DNA from: Euborellia annulipes
Lineage: Eukaryota > Arthropoda > Insecta > Dermaptera > Anisolabididae
Reading direction: 5' to 3'
Assembly (NCBI GenBank): GCA_023213315.1
Contig: JAKCPI010005233.1
Span: 1 to 64,000, forward strand
Length of the DNA: 64,000 nucleotides
Part shown: piece after piece, positions 11,501-26,500 of the stretch
How positions within the stretch are numbered: position 1 is the first letter of the stretch
Layout: each line of letters begins with the position of its first letter
Translations under genes and position numbers: made by a program
The notes under the pieces: model-generated
The model's database searches: none
The model's input: only the letters and a program-made list of their open reading frames with translations
Told to the model about the DNA's origin: nothing

Positions 11501-14500
11501 AAGTTAAAAAAAATTTAATAAAATGTAGTTAAAAAAATAATAAATTCAAATCTCCCGTAAAAGGTGTAAACTTGGCCAATGGGTTATTTCGGAACCGAGT
11601 AGGGGGTGGGGGTGGGGTGGGGGTGGGGGAGGGGAAGGCCCCCTTCGGTGCGTTTTTGCTCTAGATCGTATTTGAGGATTTAGATTTTATTGACAGGGGC
11701 AGAGAAATCATTGGGAAAAGATAATCTTTTAAACCCCCCTAGAGCTCTGATATTTATAATCGGCTAAAAAAGAGGCAATTTTTAAGCAAGTTTTCCCTTT
11801 ATGCTGATGATTTATCGAACTTTTACACTTTTATTTGAATTTTCGCGTCCAATTTTATAATTATCATTATTATCAATATATTGATAATATTTAATTTTTC
11901 TCGAGTTTTTAATCAGATGTTGGCTTGGTTATTAAAGAAAATTTAAAATGTAATTATACCATCATTGATCATTGATAAGAAATATTAGGCTATATTAATA
12001 CATTTGCCTAACTTTTGTTGCTTTGAAAAGGGTCCTGTTCAGACCGATGCCATTATAAAATAAGTGTGCAATAGTCGTCTCATCTTAAGTTTTATTGAAG
12101 TTTTAATAATCAAAAATTTTCTTTACCACCCAAGCCAACAGCTGATTAATCTTGAGAAAAATTACAAAATTCTTGCCTTGTTTTCGTATTAATAATAATT
12201 ATATTTTGAGGAAGGTGAAGAAAAATAGACTTTATTCGGCCCAAAATATTTTATTTCCTATGTCAACGTTTCGGGGACTATACGTCACCCATCCTCAGGA
12301 CCTTAAATACAATACAACAACAAAAAAAGAAAACTTTACAAATATAGACAAACTTAATAAAAAAAAGAGTGGAAAAAGTACACTTACAAAGGTTGTAAAC
12401 AATTATATTGTTGTATTTATTTTACGAGTGCAGGAGGTACGAAAGATTTTTTGCAACCTTTGTAAGTGTTCTTTTTCCCCTCTTTTTTTTTATTAAGTTT
12501 GTCTATATTTGTAAAGTTTTCTTTTTTTGTTGTTGTATTGTATTTAAGGTCCTGAGGATGGGTGACGTATAGTCCCCGAAACGTTGACATAGGAAATAAA
12601 ATATTTTGGTCCGAATAAAATCTATTTTTCTTCACCTTCCTGTAAATTAGACCTTCCTCCAAACGATTAAATTATATTTTGCTTGACGCCCTGCCATCAA
12701 GTTGAGAAAAGCAGTATTTGTTTTAGTTATTCTTTAATAAAGCATTATTGGCCTAACATTATCATAAAATCTTTTAACTTGCCTCTTAATAATAACATTG
12801 GCGATTGAGTGGAGAAAAAGTCAGTTGGAAGAGCGAAGGGCATAAGGAAATAAACATGAACCTCTCGGTGTGAGACCTCCTGCTGCAATCTGGGAGATTT
12901 GAGCAATTCTTAAGTCCATTCCGCTAATCACAATAGTATCCCAAGATCGTAGAGAGAGATATAAAAGAGCGAGGGAGCAGAGGGCTGGCTGGCTATTCAC
13001 TCGATTCCAGAGATTGCTCGTTTCTTTTCCTTTTTTATTTTCCCTTCTTCATGCCCCATGCAATGAACTTATCAATATTCCTTGAAGCTTCTCGGTCTCT
13101 AATGGATTGGTTAATTCTCGACACTGATATCGAACAAAATATCTATCATCCTATCACATGGAAAGCTGCTTTTATATGTTCATCGGTAGGGGAAATTTGA
13201 AAAAAGATTTCAATTATAAAAGATTTCTGCCATGTACACTCACAATGCTTTTTTTCTATAAAAGAATTTTTAAAACTTTTTTTTTTTTTTTGTAAAAAAA
13301 ATACAAATTTATAATTTTATTTTAAACAATTTAGAAAAAACTTTCATAGGGATACAAGGGATTTATTCCATTTCATTTTAAAGTTTCCAGCTAATTAATT
13401 AAGGGTAAAAAATTAATTATTTTTTAACACAATGATTACTAATTTAATTATCTATAATATATAGAGCGATTTTTTTTTTAAATATCTTTTATTTAATGCG
13501 ATTAATCTAAAAAAAATTTTATTTTTTTCGAAAATCAAAAAAAAGGGCTTCTATAAGTTGTAGATATTTTAAATAGCTTTAATTAAAAAAAAATTGCGGT
13601 CGATAGCTTCAAAATTGTGGCCGCTGGATTCTCCTAAAAATTAGCACCCCGAGACGCGTATTAATTATTAATTAGCCAAAAACATATAAACATTATTTTA
13701 TTAAAAATTAAACTAGAAGGAAATTTACTTGAGGCTAAATTCATACCTGAGCTTGTTGAGCAGAGGTTAAGAACCATTGGGCTAGAGGAACAAGCTTTTT
13801 AATTTTAATCCATCCAAGAATACTCAAGCTGACTGACAAAAGAAAAGAAATAAAAAAATAGTCAACGAAGTTGCAAAATTTTTCTTGCTTTTCTTAACTA
13901 GCACTCTGGGAATATAGAGTATGTGGATTGAGTTGTAAAATTACTATTAAAAAAAAAATTTATTTATAAAAAATAAACTAACTACTGATAGATAAATAAT
14001 CAAAGTGAAGAGATGTTATTGGCAATTTTTGAATAGTGAAGTGGCGAAAATCGAGCATTTCGTTAACAAAACTAACATCACTTACCCTGGGAATATAGAA
14101 GATAAGATGTGAATGGGTTATCGTAAAAATAATTAAAGAAAAATTTATTTATAAATCCCCCCCCCCCCCTCCGCCCCCGGAAAAAGCAGAAAAAGTGAAA
14201 AATAGCATTAAACCCTTAGGTACCGTTCCCCCTACCATACTACTGCGAATATATTTTGAAGTCTAGCTTTCACTTGGTTTAAGTAATTTTTGAGGTAGAA
14301 GGGGCAAGGAGTCGGAAGAAGTTTATGAAGTGTGGAATATCCAATTATTTAAACTTTTAAATTTTTATTAAAATAGAGTGAAAAAAAAAACAATAATTTT
14401 AGAGGGGTAATTTTTATTAATTTTCATTTGAGAGATTTAATTATTTAATAAATATTACAATTAATTGGCTTTAATATTTCATAAGGAGAGATAACGTATT

Positions 14501-17500
14501 GCTTTTCATTGAGACATTTCTGGATTTGTGGGCGGGCCTCTACCCCTAAACTGAAATAATGATAGCCAAAACCACCCCCCCGGAAATCGTACGCTATTAA
14601 ATAAAAAACTATGAAAATCCGTCCAGTAGTTTCGGAGTCTATGCTTAATATATAGTGTGACTTTGTCTTTATAGATATATTCTTCTTCGTTCTTGGCCTT
14701 TATTATTACCGCGGTGCGGGGTCGGCGGAATGGGATTTTTTGCGACCGGAAGAAATAGAACAGGCCGACCCGTCGCACGGTCTGACGCCTGTTGAAAATA
14801 TAGAAGGGACTGACATGTAAAGAATAGGACTGCCAGTTCCATCTCGGGTAGTTCGTGGTCGCCATCCACGTATCCACAAGATGTGGATCCCTGAGCAAGT
14901 CTTTATAGATATATTAATAGAGAGAAAAACTAAATAAATGATAGATAACCGGTAGTGCAGAGATGTGTAATTGGTTGCCTAACGAAAAGGGGCTTTCTCT
15001 TTTTATTTGGATGCAAATAAATAGGCAAAAAAACTCGCTTTTTTAAAGGGAAGGGGTGCGTTTTGTGCACAGGCCATTCCTTAAATCCAACCTATAAATA
15101 AAAACATTTTACCCTCCACATATGATGATGTACGCATATTAATTAATTTTTTGTTAATGAATTTACTGTTATCAAGCAGAAAGATTTATAAACATTTAAT
15201 AGAAATATTTTAAATTATATACGTTATAGCGAGGGGAATTTTTCTGCCTTATTTATATAAGCTCGTATTTATATTCGTGTTTTATTTGATTGAAGAGATA
15301 AGGGGGAGAGAGACAAGAGTATATTTGTATATGTTCCTATAAATAAACGATTATCTCCTATTTAAATCAAACAATAAATCATAATGAAAAATTTTTAATT
15401 CAGTTGCTAACTTTTTGATTGGCTTTAACAAACATGATTTATAATATATCTATTGAGAATGACAAATTCAAGTAAAATTATTCTAATTTTCATCTAAATT
15501 TTATTGTCAAAATATACATTAATAAATAATGAAATTATATTAATTACATAAATATTGTATGTTAAAGAACTTTTAAAGAATTAAATAAAGTTTTTAAAAA
15601 TTATATATTATTGTCGTTATTGTTATCTATAATTCTGTTTTTTTGGAGTTCAGGCTTTAACTGTGATTTATTTGTAAAAATTCCAACGTTTCGGCCACTC
15701 ATTCTGTGGCCTTCTTCAGGTACAATTCAGCTAAGATTATAAAGGTTGTTACATCTGTGACAATCTCAATTGAATTAGTTGAGAAAAAAAGCAGCCATCT
15801 TGTTGTTACATCTGTGACAATCTCAATTGAATTAGTTGAGAAAAAAGCAGCCATCTTGTTTTTTCTCAACTAATTCAATTGAGATTGTCACAGATATAAC
15901 AACCTTTATAATCTTAGCTGAATTGTACCTGAAGAAGGCCACAGAATGAGTGGCCGAAACGTTGGAATTTTTACAAATAAACCACAGTTAAACCGAGAAT
16001 CCAATTCTTTTACTAATCTATAATTCTGTTGATTCATCGCAAAGATTTTTCAAATTTTACAAATTTGATATCAGATACTTTAAATAAATGGATAATTATA
16101 GACAGGAGCAGTCAATAAAAAAGACTGTTTGCTGGTTCTAATCCCGGAAACGTTTCGGTTCTTTTAATATAATATAATATAAAATTGCACAGAGTTGGTC
16201 AGTGAATCTCTTTTTCATATACATTGTTCTTTTATCGATGAAGAATTAAATATATATGTATACTTAAGATCAAAAATTTTTGACGATGATAACACTTGTG
16301 AGTTTTGTAAAGTAATGAAGATGATGATTAAAAGAACCGAACCGTCTCCGAGATTAGAACTAGCAAACAGAGTCTTTTTTATTGACTGCTCCTGCCTTTC
16401 ATTTATAAATATTCAATATATATAGATTAAAAGAATAATAGGAGTTCGTTGTGGTATATGCTGTTCTAGATTCCCAAATGTTTTGTTATGCTCCTGCTAT
16501 AAATCTAGGATCCCAAGAGAATATGTTAACTTTAGAATATCCATTTTTTGACAGAATGTGATATTTAGACTTTTTTAAATATATAAATCTAAAAATACTA
16601 GTGTAATTATTACGTGTCACTATAATTTATAAATAATAAATAATAAACTGATTATAAATTAAAAGAATATGACACACAATTGTATTCTAGTCCCGTTTTC
16701 TATATTTTTCTCATTAAATTTAATTGATTTCAACTTCCTCTACTCTGGCAGGCATTTAGACAGAAGAAATTTCTTCAGGTTACATTTTTTGAAAAGGTGT
16801 AAAATTAAACATTTCGGAGGCACTAATCCTAAATATGTCCCTGCGTCCAGGTCTTGATTGGAAATTAAAGGTGATCAGCTATCACTCTTGCCATCCACAT
16901 AATAGAATCTGGGCTTATACTCTATATAAAATATTTATATAGTCTATACCTTTAAAAAATATTTAATTAAAAAAATAACAATACGATTAAAAAAGAGTTT
17001 TTTTTATAATTATTTTAAATATATAATCGATGTAATAGCCGGACTTATTATAACAATTTTAATATAATAAAGAAGAATCAAGATTAAAAAGAGAAATAGC
17101 ATAAATATTTCAGATTATAAATTATTAGAAGGCTTTCTTCTCTCACGAGCTGATATGAGTTGACAACTCTATTCTTGAATGATGAATATCATTTTTTTGT
17201 CTCGATACAAAAGAGGGATTTCAGTACCGAACAATTGCCAACTCGATAGACTAATCTATAAATCATATTAGGAAGAAAATTCGTTGCTTGATCAGGACCA
17301 TTAACTTTTTTTTCTTTTACGAAAAATTATGATAACTACAAATAAAAATTGAAAGATAAATCGTGAATGGGTTCAGTGATTGGCCTCGATGAAAAAGTGA
17401 GTGGAAATAGAATTTTGGGGACCCCAAGAGCAATCACGCGCCTTCCTCTATGGCCCTTTGGGCTAATCCCTAACCCGTGAAACCCCTGAAACCAACCCCA

Positions 17501-20500
17501 ACAGAAGGACACATAAATGCTAGCCAAAACTGTCAGTGATGAATGACGCCATTAGAAGCAACTTTTTTTAAAACAATGACCATTGACATATTGGCTTTGC
17601 ATTATATTGGCTATGGCTATGGTTATATTGGCCTTTGTATGGGAAATATTGATTCCATTCTGACAATCGATAAGATCAATAACATCTAATCCTTAGCGAT
17701 AACAAATATTTCAGGGAATAAACGAGAGGGACTCACTCACACTAATAATAGGCTGTCACCAAAATGACATACTGGATTATAATTAGAAAAAAAAATAATT
17801 TGGGGAAAAAATATTTTTAAAATAACACTGGAGAAGAATTACTTGTTCACAATTAGATAGATACGAGTATTAACCAATTCTCATAAACATAATTAAGTTT
17901 CAGTCTCGCTCTTTTTTCCTCTCTCAACTTCACACAACATATAGATTAAAAAACAGGCGATGATCATGCAAAATTTTCCACTCTTTAATCAAAACTAATC
18001 CTCTACCAAGGGCGGATCAAGAGGAGGTTTTTGTGGTGTGACTGATCGCACAACACACAACTTTCGGTTGCATTTTGTACTTATCAGATTTTTTGTGTCG
18101 TGATAGATTTGAACACACACCGCGACAGAACATTTTGAGGGGACCACTTTTTTTTTGGAATCAGGGACCCTCAAAACGAGTATTTCCATCAACATTGAAT
18201 TTTTGACACAATCGCAATATTACATATATAAGAGAAAGTAAAAATATATTTACAAATCAAATTTTGAAGTATTAATTTTTAAAATTTTATATTAAAAATA
18301 AACTTTAAGAAAAATAGTTTTCTCAAATCTCGGGGGGGGGGGTAAAGGGATTAATTACCCCCCACCTTTGTATCCGCAATTGTCCTATACTATCTATAAA
18401 ACGCTGCCATCAGCCCTTAAAGCTATGTTTTTTTTTTTTTTTTTTTGATTATATTACTTTCTCTTACCCTATATATGAAATATTTTTATAAACAAATGTT
18501 ATTTTTCGATTAACTAAATTAAAAAAACAAGGTTTTATATCGCATTATATTATTTATAATATTAGAAAGGCTGTAAGGGCAAGTACAGGGGCAGCTAATA
18601 ATATTAATAGAATGCCCTTTGGATACCAAAGCCGAAGGCCAAGAACTAATAATATTATTTATTAGTATAAAGACTTTATACGTATGATATATGTATTGCT
18701 CCATGTCTGTAGTTGTTGTAATTATGGAGGTGGAGATTAAAACAGCAGATGTGAACATCCACATCTGCTGTTTTAATCTCCACCTCTATAACTTTATACT
18801 TAGTTCGACAGTGTTTCATTTTCTGAGGTAATACAAGAACTTTTGAAGCTGACCCACTGTATGTTTAAAGTATTTATACTAATGAATAATATATTGAAAC
18901 ATAATTTTGTTTTTAATTTAATTATGTTTCAACTAGAGCCAACGGTTACATGTTTAAATTGAAACACAATGTTATAAACATTTTTTTTTTCATTTCTGGG
19001 GCCCATATATAAAAATTATGAGTTAGATTTTTCATCATAATACTTTCCCTTGTGGGAAAGTAAAATTAGGAAGGCCTATGCCTATTCATTTAAATTTATT
19101 ATTAAAATATTATTAATGTTCTCTCTCTGGAAGGGAAGTGTCCTGATTTATGAAATAAGAGTTCGGTAACTACTCCAGGGAGCTAGTAATCTATATTTTG
19201 ATTTTTAGACACCCCTTTCCGTTGAAAGGCATAAATTTTACTTTTCACAATTATCTAAAATACATTTTTTAAGCCTCTTTTTAGTAATAAAAAAAATTAA
19301 TATTTTCTTTTTTTTTTATCTTGAAAAATGTCCCCAATTTAATCGCTACAGTAAAATATAGTCACTTATATAGAGTCGACTAATGCTTAATTACGACTCA
19401 GGGATGCAGCTGGAGCCCGGGTTCCAGCTCGAGTCCCAATTTGGCTGCTTGTTTGTAATGTGTCCCTTCATCGATTTCATAAAAGAAAATTAATCAAGGG
19501 AGCAAAGTAAACTTTTTTTTTTTTTTTTTTTGTAAATCAGTTATGCGATTTCATTAACATTTCACTGGATTAATTCGCCGAGCAATACTGTTTGGGTAAT
19601 GTCGGCCAGTTAATTTTCTTGGGCTGCGTCGTAAAAAAGTTTGTTACTTTATATGCGGGAAATGCTTGACTTTAAATTAAACCCCCTCCCATCCTTCTTA
19701 GCGTATAATTATGTTTTTACGCGTAAGTAATTCAGTTTGGCCAGGATTAACCGGCTCTAGGTTATTTTGAACCGGATACTCACCTTCTCTCTACCGACAT
19801 CATTTTATTTGGCTCTTTTTTTTTTTTGTTCATTTTCTCATTTTTTTTCCTCTTTTTTTTCTCTCTTGTTTCATCGGACCCGGCACAACGTAGAATTAAA
19901 ATTCCAATTTTATATGCAAATAACTTTTATATTAGAGATAGGTTAGGAAGAACTGAACTAGTTCAAAAGATTCAGACTTACAAAGGAACAAAGGAATTTT
20001 ATTAATAAAAAAAGAACGATCAGTCCTAGATTGTTTTAACTAATTTTTTAAATGTTCAGAACTAAGTAAACAATCTGTGATATTCTTTAAACAATATATT
20101 CTCAAATTTGTTTGAACTTAGAGGGAATTTAAATTCCAAACTTTGCACGTTATTTTTGGATACATATTAATTTCCACTTCACAAGAATGAATCATCGTGC
20201 TTTGATCATTAATGTCCCTTTATATATACCATTTTATTTATATAATGTGCATATCTTTAGATTTTGCAAATTATTTTCTACATTAAAATTAAAAAACAAA
20301 TGCGTCGTTTTTTTTTAAGTGGGAGTAGACGTGGCGGCCTCCAATTAGCCATTTTTCGATTCGATTTTAAAAATTAATTATAAAATATTTTTCTACTAAA
20401 TTTTAAATTTTTTTAAATCTGAAAATGAGATTAAACTTTATGAATGATGCCGAGAGAATGATAAGGGAGGAAAAAAAATAAAAAAGTTAAATTTTTCCAA

Positions 20501-23500
20501 ATGAGTTTAATCTTAATATTTCAGACACAAGGACAAGCACTCTGCTGAAACAATATTTAAAATATAAATAATAGATATTCTTTTTGAACAATAGTATGAT
20601 ATAAGAAATTATTTTTAGCTCATTATACACTCTGTAAACATTATAATTACAGACAAGCATTTGCATTTCAAATAACTCTTGATCCAGGATTTTTCAATTT
20701 CGTCTGAAGAAGCCTCCTTTGAAATATGAGAATTTTGAAACTTTTCGATTTTTTCCTCCCTATATTCTTACTTAAAGGTTCGTGTTCGGCGACGTTTTAT
20801 ATTGAAAAAATCTATCAAATATTAAGAAAAAACAAAACATGCCTTTCTATTAAATAGAGCAGGCGCCTCTTAGCAATAATAGTTCAATCCTTTTAGCTCT
20901 TAAGCGCGAAAAATTTAAAGATTAGATATGCATCATGAAAAATTTCAAGTGATAATGGATGAGAGAAAGGGCTAAGTCGGTATTCAGATTCCTTTTTCGT
21001 GTTAACACTTGAATATAATAATAAATGGGTTTGTTTATTCTCTAATGAAAGTTGGTCTTTGAGAAATTTTAGAAAAAGAGATGCACCCAGAATTTTATTT
21101 TCATTATGTTTAAAAAATTTAAGCTCCGCGAATATTAAAATCACCAAGGGAGTCCTACAAGGGGATTCATTGAGCCCCCTACTATTCATATTATTTATAT
21201 CGGATCTTCCCGACTTTCTATCTGAAAATGGCGCAGGAGTCAATATAGACGAAAATATCAATATTTCAGCACTACTGTACGCCGACGATTTAACCTTATT
21301 GAGTGAGACACCAATCAAACTGCAAAAATTACTGAATTCCCTCCATAAATATTCGGACAACAATCATCTTGAAGTAAATAGGGAAAATCAAAGGTTATGA
21401 TCTTCAGGAGAGGGGGAAGAAATCCCGATGACCTTGAATTCAAGTACGGAGGAGTAGAACTTCAAATAGTCAATGAATTCTCTTATCTGGGTGTAACGCT
21501 GAGTTCATCGGGTTTATTCTTAAAAGCAGCGAAAGAAAGAACAAACAAAGCTATTATGGCAATGCCTGGAATTAAATCTCTGATCAGAAGGGCGAAGATT
21601 GACACATATCAGCCCATTCTGAAGCTCTATGAGTCAATGATAACAAGTGTTCTTCTTTATGCATCCGAAATATGGGCTCTCAATTATCAAGATGTTATTG
21701 AGAGAAGTCAAGTGATTTTTTTTAAATCTCTTTTCTTCCTGAACACGACGACACCAGGTTACGTCCTAAGAAGTGAGTTTCAACAACCAAAAATTATTAC
21801 CTACGCCTACAACAGAGCGATTGGATGGCTTTGCAAAATTTTGACGATGAACGATGAACGTCTCCCAAAGGCATGCTTTGCGAGAATGCTGAAACTCTCC
21901 GAGGCGACAAGCGTCGATAAAAGATACAATTGGGCGCAACAATTAAAAGAAGTTTTTAATATGATTGGTGAAGACAAATTATGGAAAACACAGGACCCGC
22001 AAGCCATAAAAGAAAATATCCCCTTAATGACTCAAAAATTGCAGATGCATTTTTATAGAGAGGACATGGAAAGATCGAGGAACTCTCTATATTGTAAAAA
22101 TTACGGGTTAGCCAAAGAGCAAAGCCACCTGCTCAATATAAGACTTCCCTTGGTGAGGCGAAGCGTCCTTCATCAAATAAGAACCTGCAATGAAAGAGAG
22201 ATAAAATTTTATATCAAGGGGAATACATATAAAATAGATCCGAAATGTGTATGCTCAATATGTAATACGGAAGAATTGGAAGATCTCGCACATATCCTGA
22301 TTGGCTGTCCACTGTATGCGGAGTTGCGGGAGGTTCGGTGGAGACTCGGGATATCTGATGACGTGAAGAAGGAGCAATTATTGGAAGATATAATCAACCC
22401 TACGACATCTATGGAGATCGCCCGGCTCTGCAAGTATATCGAAAGCGCAATGAGAATAAGAGCGTTCATTTGTAACGAATAAGAGGATTTAAATATAAAA
22501 AAAAAAAAAAAATTTTTATTGTCAAATTCATTGTCTGCATTTTTGTTTTGAATTTTGTAAAAATAGGAGAAAGACACTCCAACCCATGTAAGAGAAAAAA
22601 TTCTCAAACATGTAAATAAATAAATAAAAAATAAATAAATAAAAAATTTAAGGGAAGATTGAAATATAGAAAATTTTTATTGGCAGATTCATAAAAAAGA
22701 AAAAGTATTGTAATGATAGTCAATTTAATTAGATAAACACAAATTGTGACTTTCGCTAACAAACTCGTCTTTTTTCTAGATGGTTATTTGGACTTTTCTC
22801 ATAATTCCCTTTGATCAATTATAATTTAATATTTATTATTTTATATATAAAAATTACCCACAGTTTACCCAAATTATGAATATCTATTAAATTTTGAAAA
22901 AACTTTTCAAATAAATGTTATATGAAACTTTTATTAAAAAAAAAATTTATAGAATTAAGAATAAACAATCTGTGGCAAAAATGGCTGGTGAGGGTATACC
23001 AATAAATTGTTAAGGATATCTTTGATAGGTCGACTTTACTTTTTAATTTATCTTTAGTCGTAAACCTTTCCCTAAAAATTCATTAATATCTGAATGATTT
23101 TTTGTTTTTACTTTATCCTATCAACAATTACGGCTTCCTTGTATAATAAAAAATTTGATTAATTAGATTTTTAATTTAGGCATAATCTTTATTAATGTAT
23201 ACAATAAAAAGTAGGCAAGTGTACAAAATAAATTTAATAAATATAATAAATCTAATTAGTAACATTAAGGTGGAAGCAGCTTCTTTCAATAGAGCATATT
23301 GTTTCAAAGTTCGCCTCGAGTTTTTTGAATTATCTACCCTTTTGAGTAAGAAGGGCTGTATTAAGGAAGGTAAAGGGCTCAAGGGTTGGTGCAAGAAATG
23401 TAGGAGGAGAGGGGGGAAAGCAGGATATCCTAATTCAGGTAACAGTCCCCGCCAAGCCATAACCCATATTCTCCTCTCAAGGCCTCTGATATTAAAACAA

Positions 23501-26500
23501 TAAAGTTACAAAGATATTTTAGAGATAATTTAATAACGTTGAGCTGTTTTGTACAATAAAAAAGTGTCTCTCGCTTAATAGTAATTTTGGTTTAGCCTAT
23601 AGGCATATAAAAATTCGTGGATCGAATTAAGAGATAAAATTTTCAAATATATACATAATTTTATAACTAAGTCTGTCTGTCCATTTCCATCCATATTTCT
23701 AACAAACAATCACCAACTTTTCTTTTAAAGAAGTATATATAATAAGACAATATTTTATTAGGCTTTTATAGTTGTTGATATTACAGCATATTAAGCTGAG
23801 TTTTAAAAATTCGAGCAGAGAGAAGTAAAAGAGGAGCTTAAGGCTCAAGAGATATCAAAAAATAACGGTTCGAAAATAAATTTCCTAAAATATCCTTTAA
23901 AAAAAATTGCCTCTTCAAGAACTTTACCTACCAAAACCAAAGTGTAAATTTTATACTTCTTTAATTATTAAGGAGACACCGCAACCAGAGAAATTATTTA
24001 ATTTTTTTAAATAATAAGAGAAGATGCCTATTCAATTAATTAATTTTTACATACACAAACAGTGAATTGTAATTATGCAAAGAAGAATTATAATACTTAA
24101 AAATTTAAAATAGTAATTGTAATCGGTACAATTCATATTTATAAAGGCTCTTCAGGAGGCAAGCTGTTTTCATGTTTTTGCCGATTAGATGGTGTTATGG
24201 GTTTTAAAAAGTTAAGTCTTAAAAAAATTACCAACAGATAGGGCTATATTTAATCTCATGTATTTGTTTGATTTTTGTTAATCTTTTAATAATGAATAGT
24301 TTATAATTATTATATATTATATGTATATCATTTATAACAGCATAAAAATATATAAATATAGGTTTATAAGTAATCTGATAATCGGCTCTTAGACTAGACT
24401 GCCATCTTTTACAATAGTGCTGAACTATTTGACCGTTAATTTTTAAATAAATACAAAGTTTATTTTGACTTGGTCACCATTTCATTTAATTATTATAGAA
24501 TGTAATTAATGATTTTTACATTTTTTAATTTAAAAAAAAATCACAATTTTCATGTATTTTTTTTTTTTGCACTTTCTATAAATATAAAAAAAATTATTTT
24601 TTAATTAATCGTAATTAAAAAAAAAAGCATTCTATTATTTTTATTTATTTTTATTAATTTTCCCATCTCTTAACAGAGTTTAACTCCAATTACAGAGAGA
24701 CGGAGGAGACATTGGCAATGCTTGAAAATTTTCACGCCAAGTGGGTCTTGAACCCGAGTTGTATAGCAACTCTAGATTCGTAATTCGCAGCTTATCCGAT
24801 TAGCCACCAGCCTCCTATTATGTAAAATGCTCACGAATTTAAATCATTTAAAAAAAAACGCATAAAAAATACTTTAAATGCCTCAGTAGTTTCGGACTAA
24901 AAATTCAAAGTGAAGCTCCTTAACTCAAAAAGTCGAAAAATGGCATGTAACGTCGGGGGTTGAACTAGAGATCTGATTTCATCCCCTATCAATAGACGAG
25001 ATCACCGCACACAGCAATTTGATATTATAATAGATCAATAATAAACTATATATATAGATGTAATTTTTAAACCCAAGACAGGAATGAATTACAATTTTTA
25101 ATTTAGTTTCCCTCGGGCCACCCCTGTTCTAAAGCCTCTATCGGATTCGATTTTGGTCAACGTACCAGTAAATGTGAGATTTATTTTTACTGGTGGGTTC
25201 AGTGTTCCTTGACACACCCTGGAATGGACGCTCGACCACATAAACTTACGTTACATTCCCCTATATATGTAGATCTCCAAGCAAAGTTATTTACAATTGA
25301 AATTTTTTTTATCTTTGAGCTCTTACCGAGCAACTGGAATATTTAAATAAAAATATGGAACATTATCAAATAAAAAACCTAGCATTAATTGATCATTAAA
25401 GTAATTAATTAATAGAAAAACATTTAATTTCAAATTCATTGCTTTTAAAGTTTATAAAAGATCCTAAAATGAAGTTCTTTTTAGATAGACGCTCCAAAAT
25501 CATGCTCTATTTGAGCTTTAAAGGTTAATTTAAGCTCGTTTGAAATTGCATCTATAAGGAGACCACATTCGAAAAAGCAAATAAACCAACAGATGAGTGA
25601 AAATTGAAATTCAGAGCGGAGGATCTCATTATGAATAGAGTGGGGACCAAAAGAGGAATACCAAATTAATTATTGACTGAATTACATTCAGAATGTTTAT
25701 CAAAGAAGGGGGGGGGGGCGGGCGGAGATCATCTTATTAAGGAGAAATATTTGAAAATCTTTTGACTAGATTCATTTCGCGAAAAATTTCACAAAGTGGC
25801 TCTCACTTCTTTTTTTTTATAGAGAGCTTGATAAGTAATAAGAAACGCTGCCTGGTGCGTGTTTTGTTTGATATTCAATTTTATCTCAAAAAATAAAAAA
25901 AAAGTGAAATTCCATCCGAGGGCATCAAAGAGGTAAAAAAAAGCATCTGAATAAAAAAAAGAGAACATTTTAAAAAAAGTAAATCCATTATAATGAAGTT
26001 TTAATTATGCTTTTAAGAATTAATAAATTATCTCTTAAAATTTTAAAATGGATGAGAGATAAAAATAATTTTTTATTATAATATAATAAAAAAAAAAAAA
26101 GTTTTAAAACATATTTTATTCAAATAAATTAGCATAGTGAAAAAATAAAAATTGTCGATACTCAACAAAATGGTAAAAACAATTGAGTATGTCATTCAAA
26201 ATATTTGATTTAAATTTTGAAACAAATATTCTTTTTGGAGACTAAACGAAACAAAATTTTCTGCATACTCAATGAGGATATCTATTTTTAGAATTAAAAT
26301 AGAAGAGGCAATTGTTGTTTGATATTGTTGGCTGCACATAACCTAGTTCACATTCATTTTGTTTTGTTTACAAATTGTATAGTTTCTGACTAAATTAATT
26401 TAGTCCCTGGTATTTACACTGCTTTATTAATAATATGCTGTATATAAATATTTATAAATGGTTTGTCCCGAAAGATATTTTACAAAAGGAGGAGCTCCAT

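Larger units (their letters stand above)
12210..12640. mobile_element. 190-bp-arm inverted repeat carrying two hammerhead-like cores
   Basis: The arms 12210-12398 and 12451-12640 are near-identical complements. Because of this, both strands show the same spurious open frame, which is not a gene. Each arm carries one hammerhead-like core pointing away from the centre. Confidence 0.88.
15683..15965. mobile_element. Inverted repeat with two hammerhead-like cores and a 55-bp duplication
   Basis: The outer arms are about 100-120 bp. Between them, a unit of about 55 bp starting gttacatctgtgacaatctc is repeated directly (from 15748 and from 15803) before the mirrored arm. The phrase gcagccatcttg occurs in both direct copies. 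Confidence 0.85.

Noticed and set aside
12152..12662. Overlapping open frames on opposite strands with the same protein sequence
   Set aside because: They are the two arms of one inverted repeat read on opposite strands; composition is low-complexity and no family is matched.
14506..14898. Minus-strand open frame of 130 codons
   Set aside because: It spans the junction between an RTE-like 3' end and the GC-rich insertion, so it is a chimera and not a gene.
20960..22482. Penelope-like reverse transcriptase as the source of the hammerhead motifs
   Set aside because: The frame ends in a CCHC knuckle typical of LINEs and no GIY-YIG endonuclease follows; the tail does not match the hammerhead elements.
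24650..24815. Possible tRNA gene
   Set aside because: A second copy with the same non-tRNA body lies at 34050-34220, so it is a SINE.
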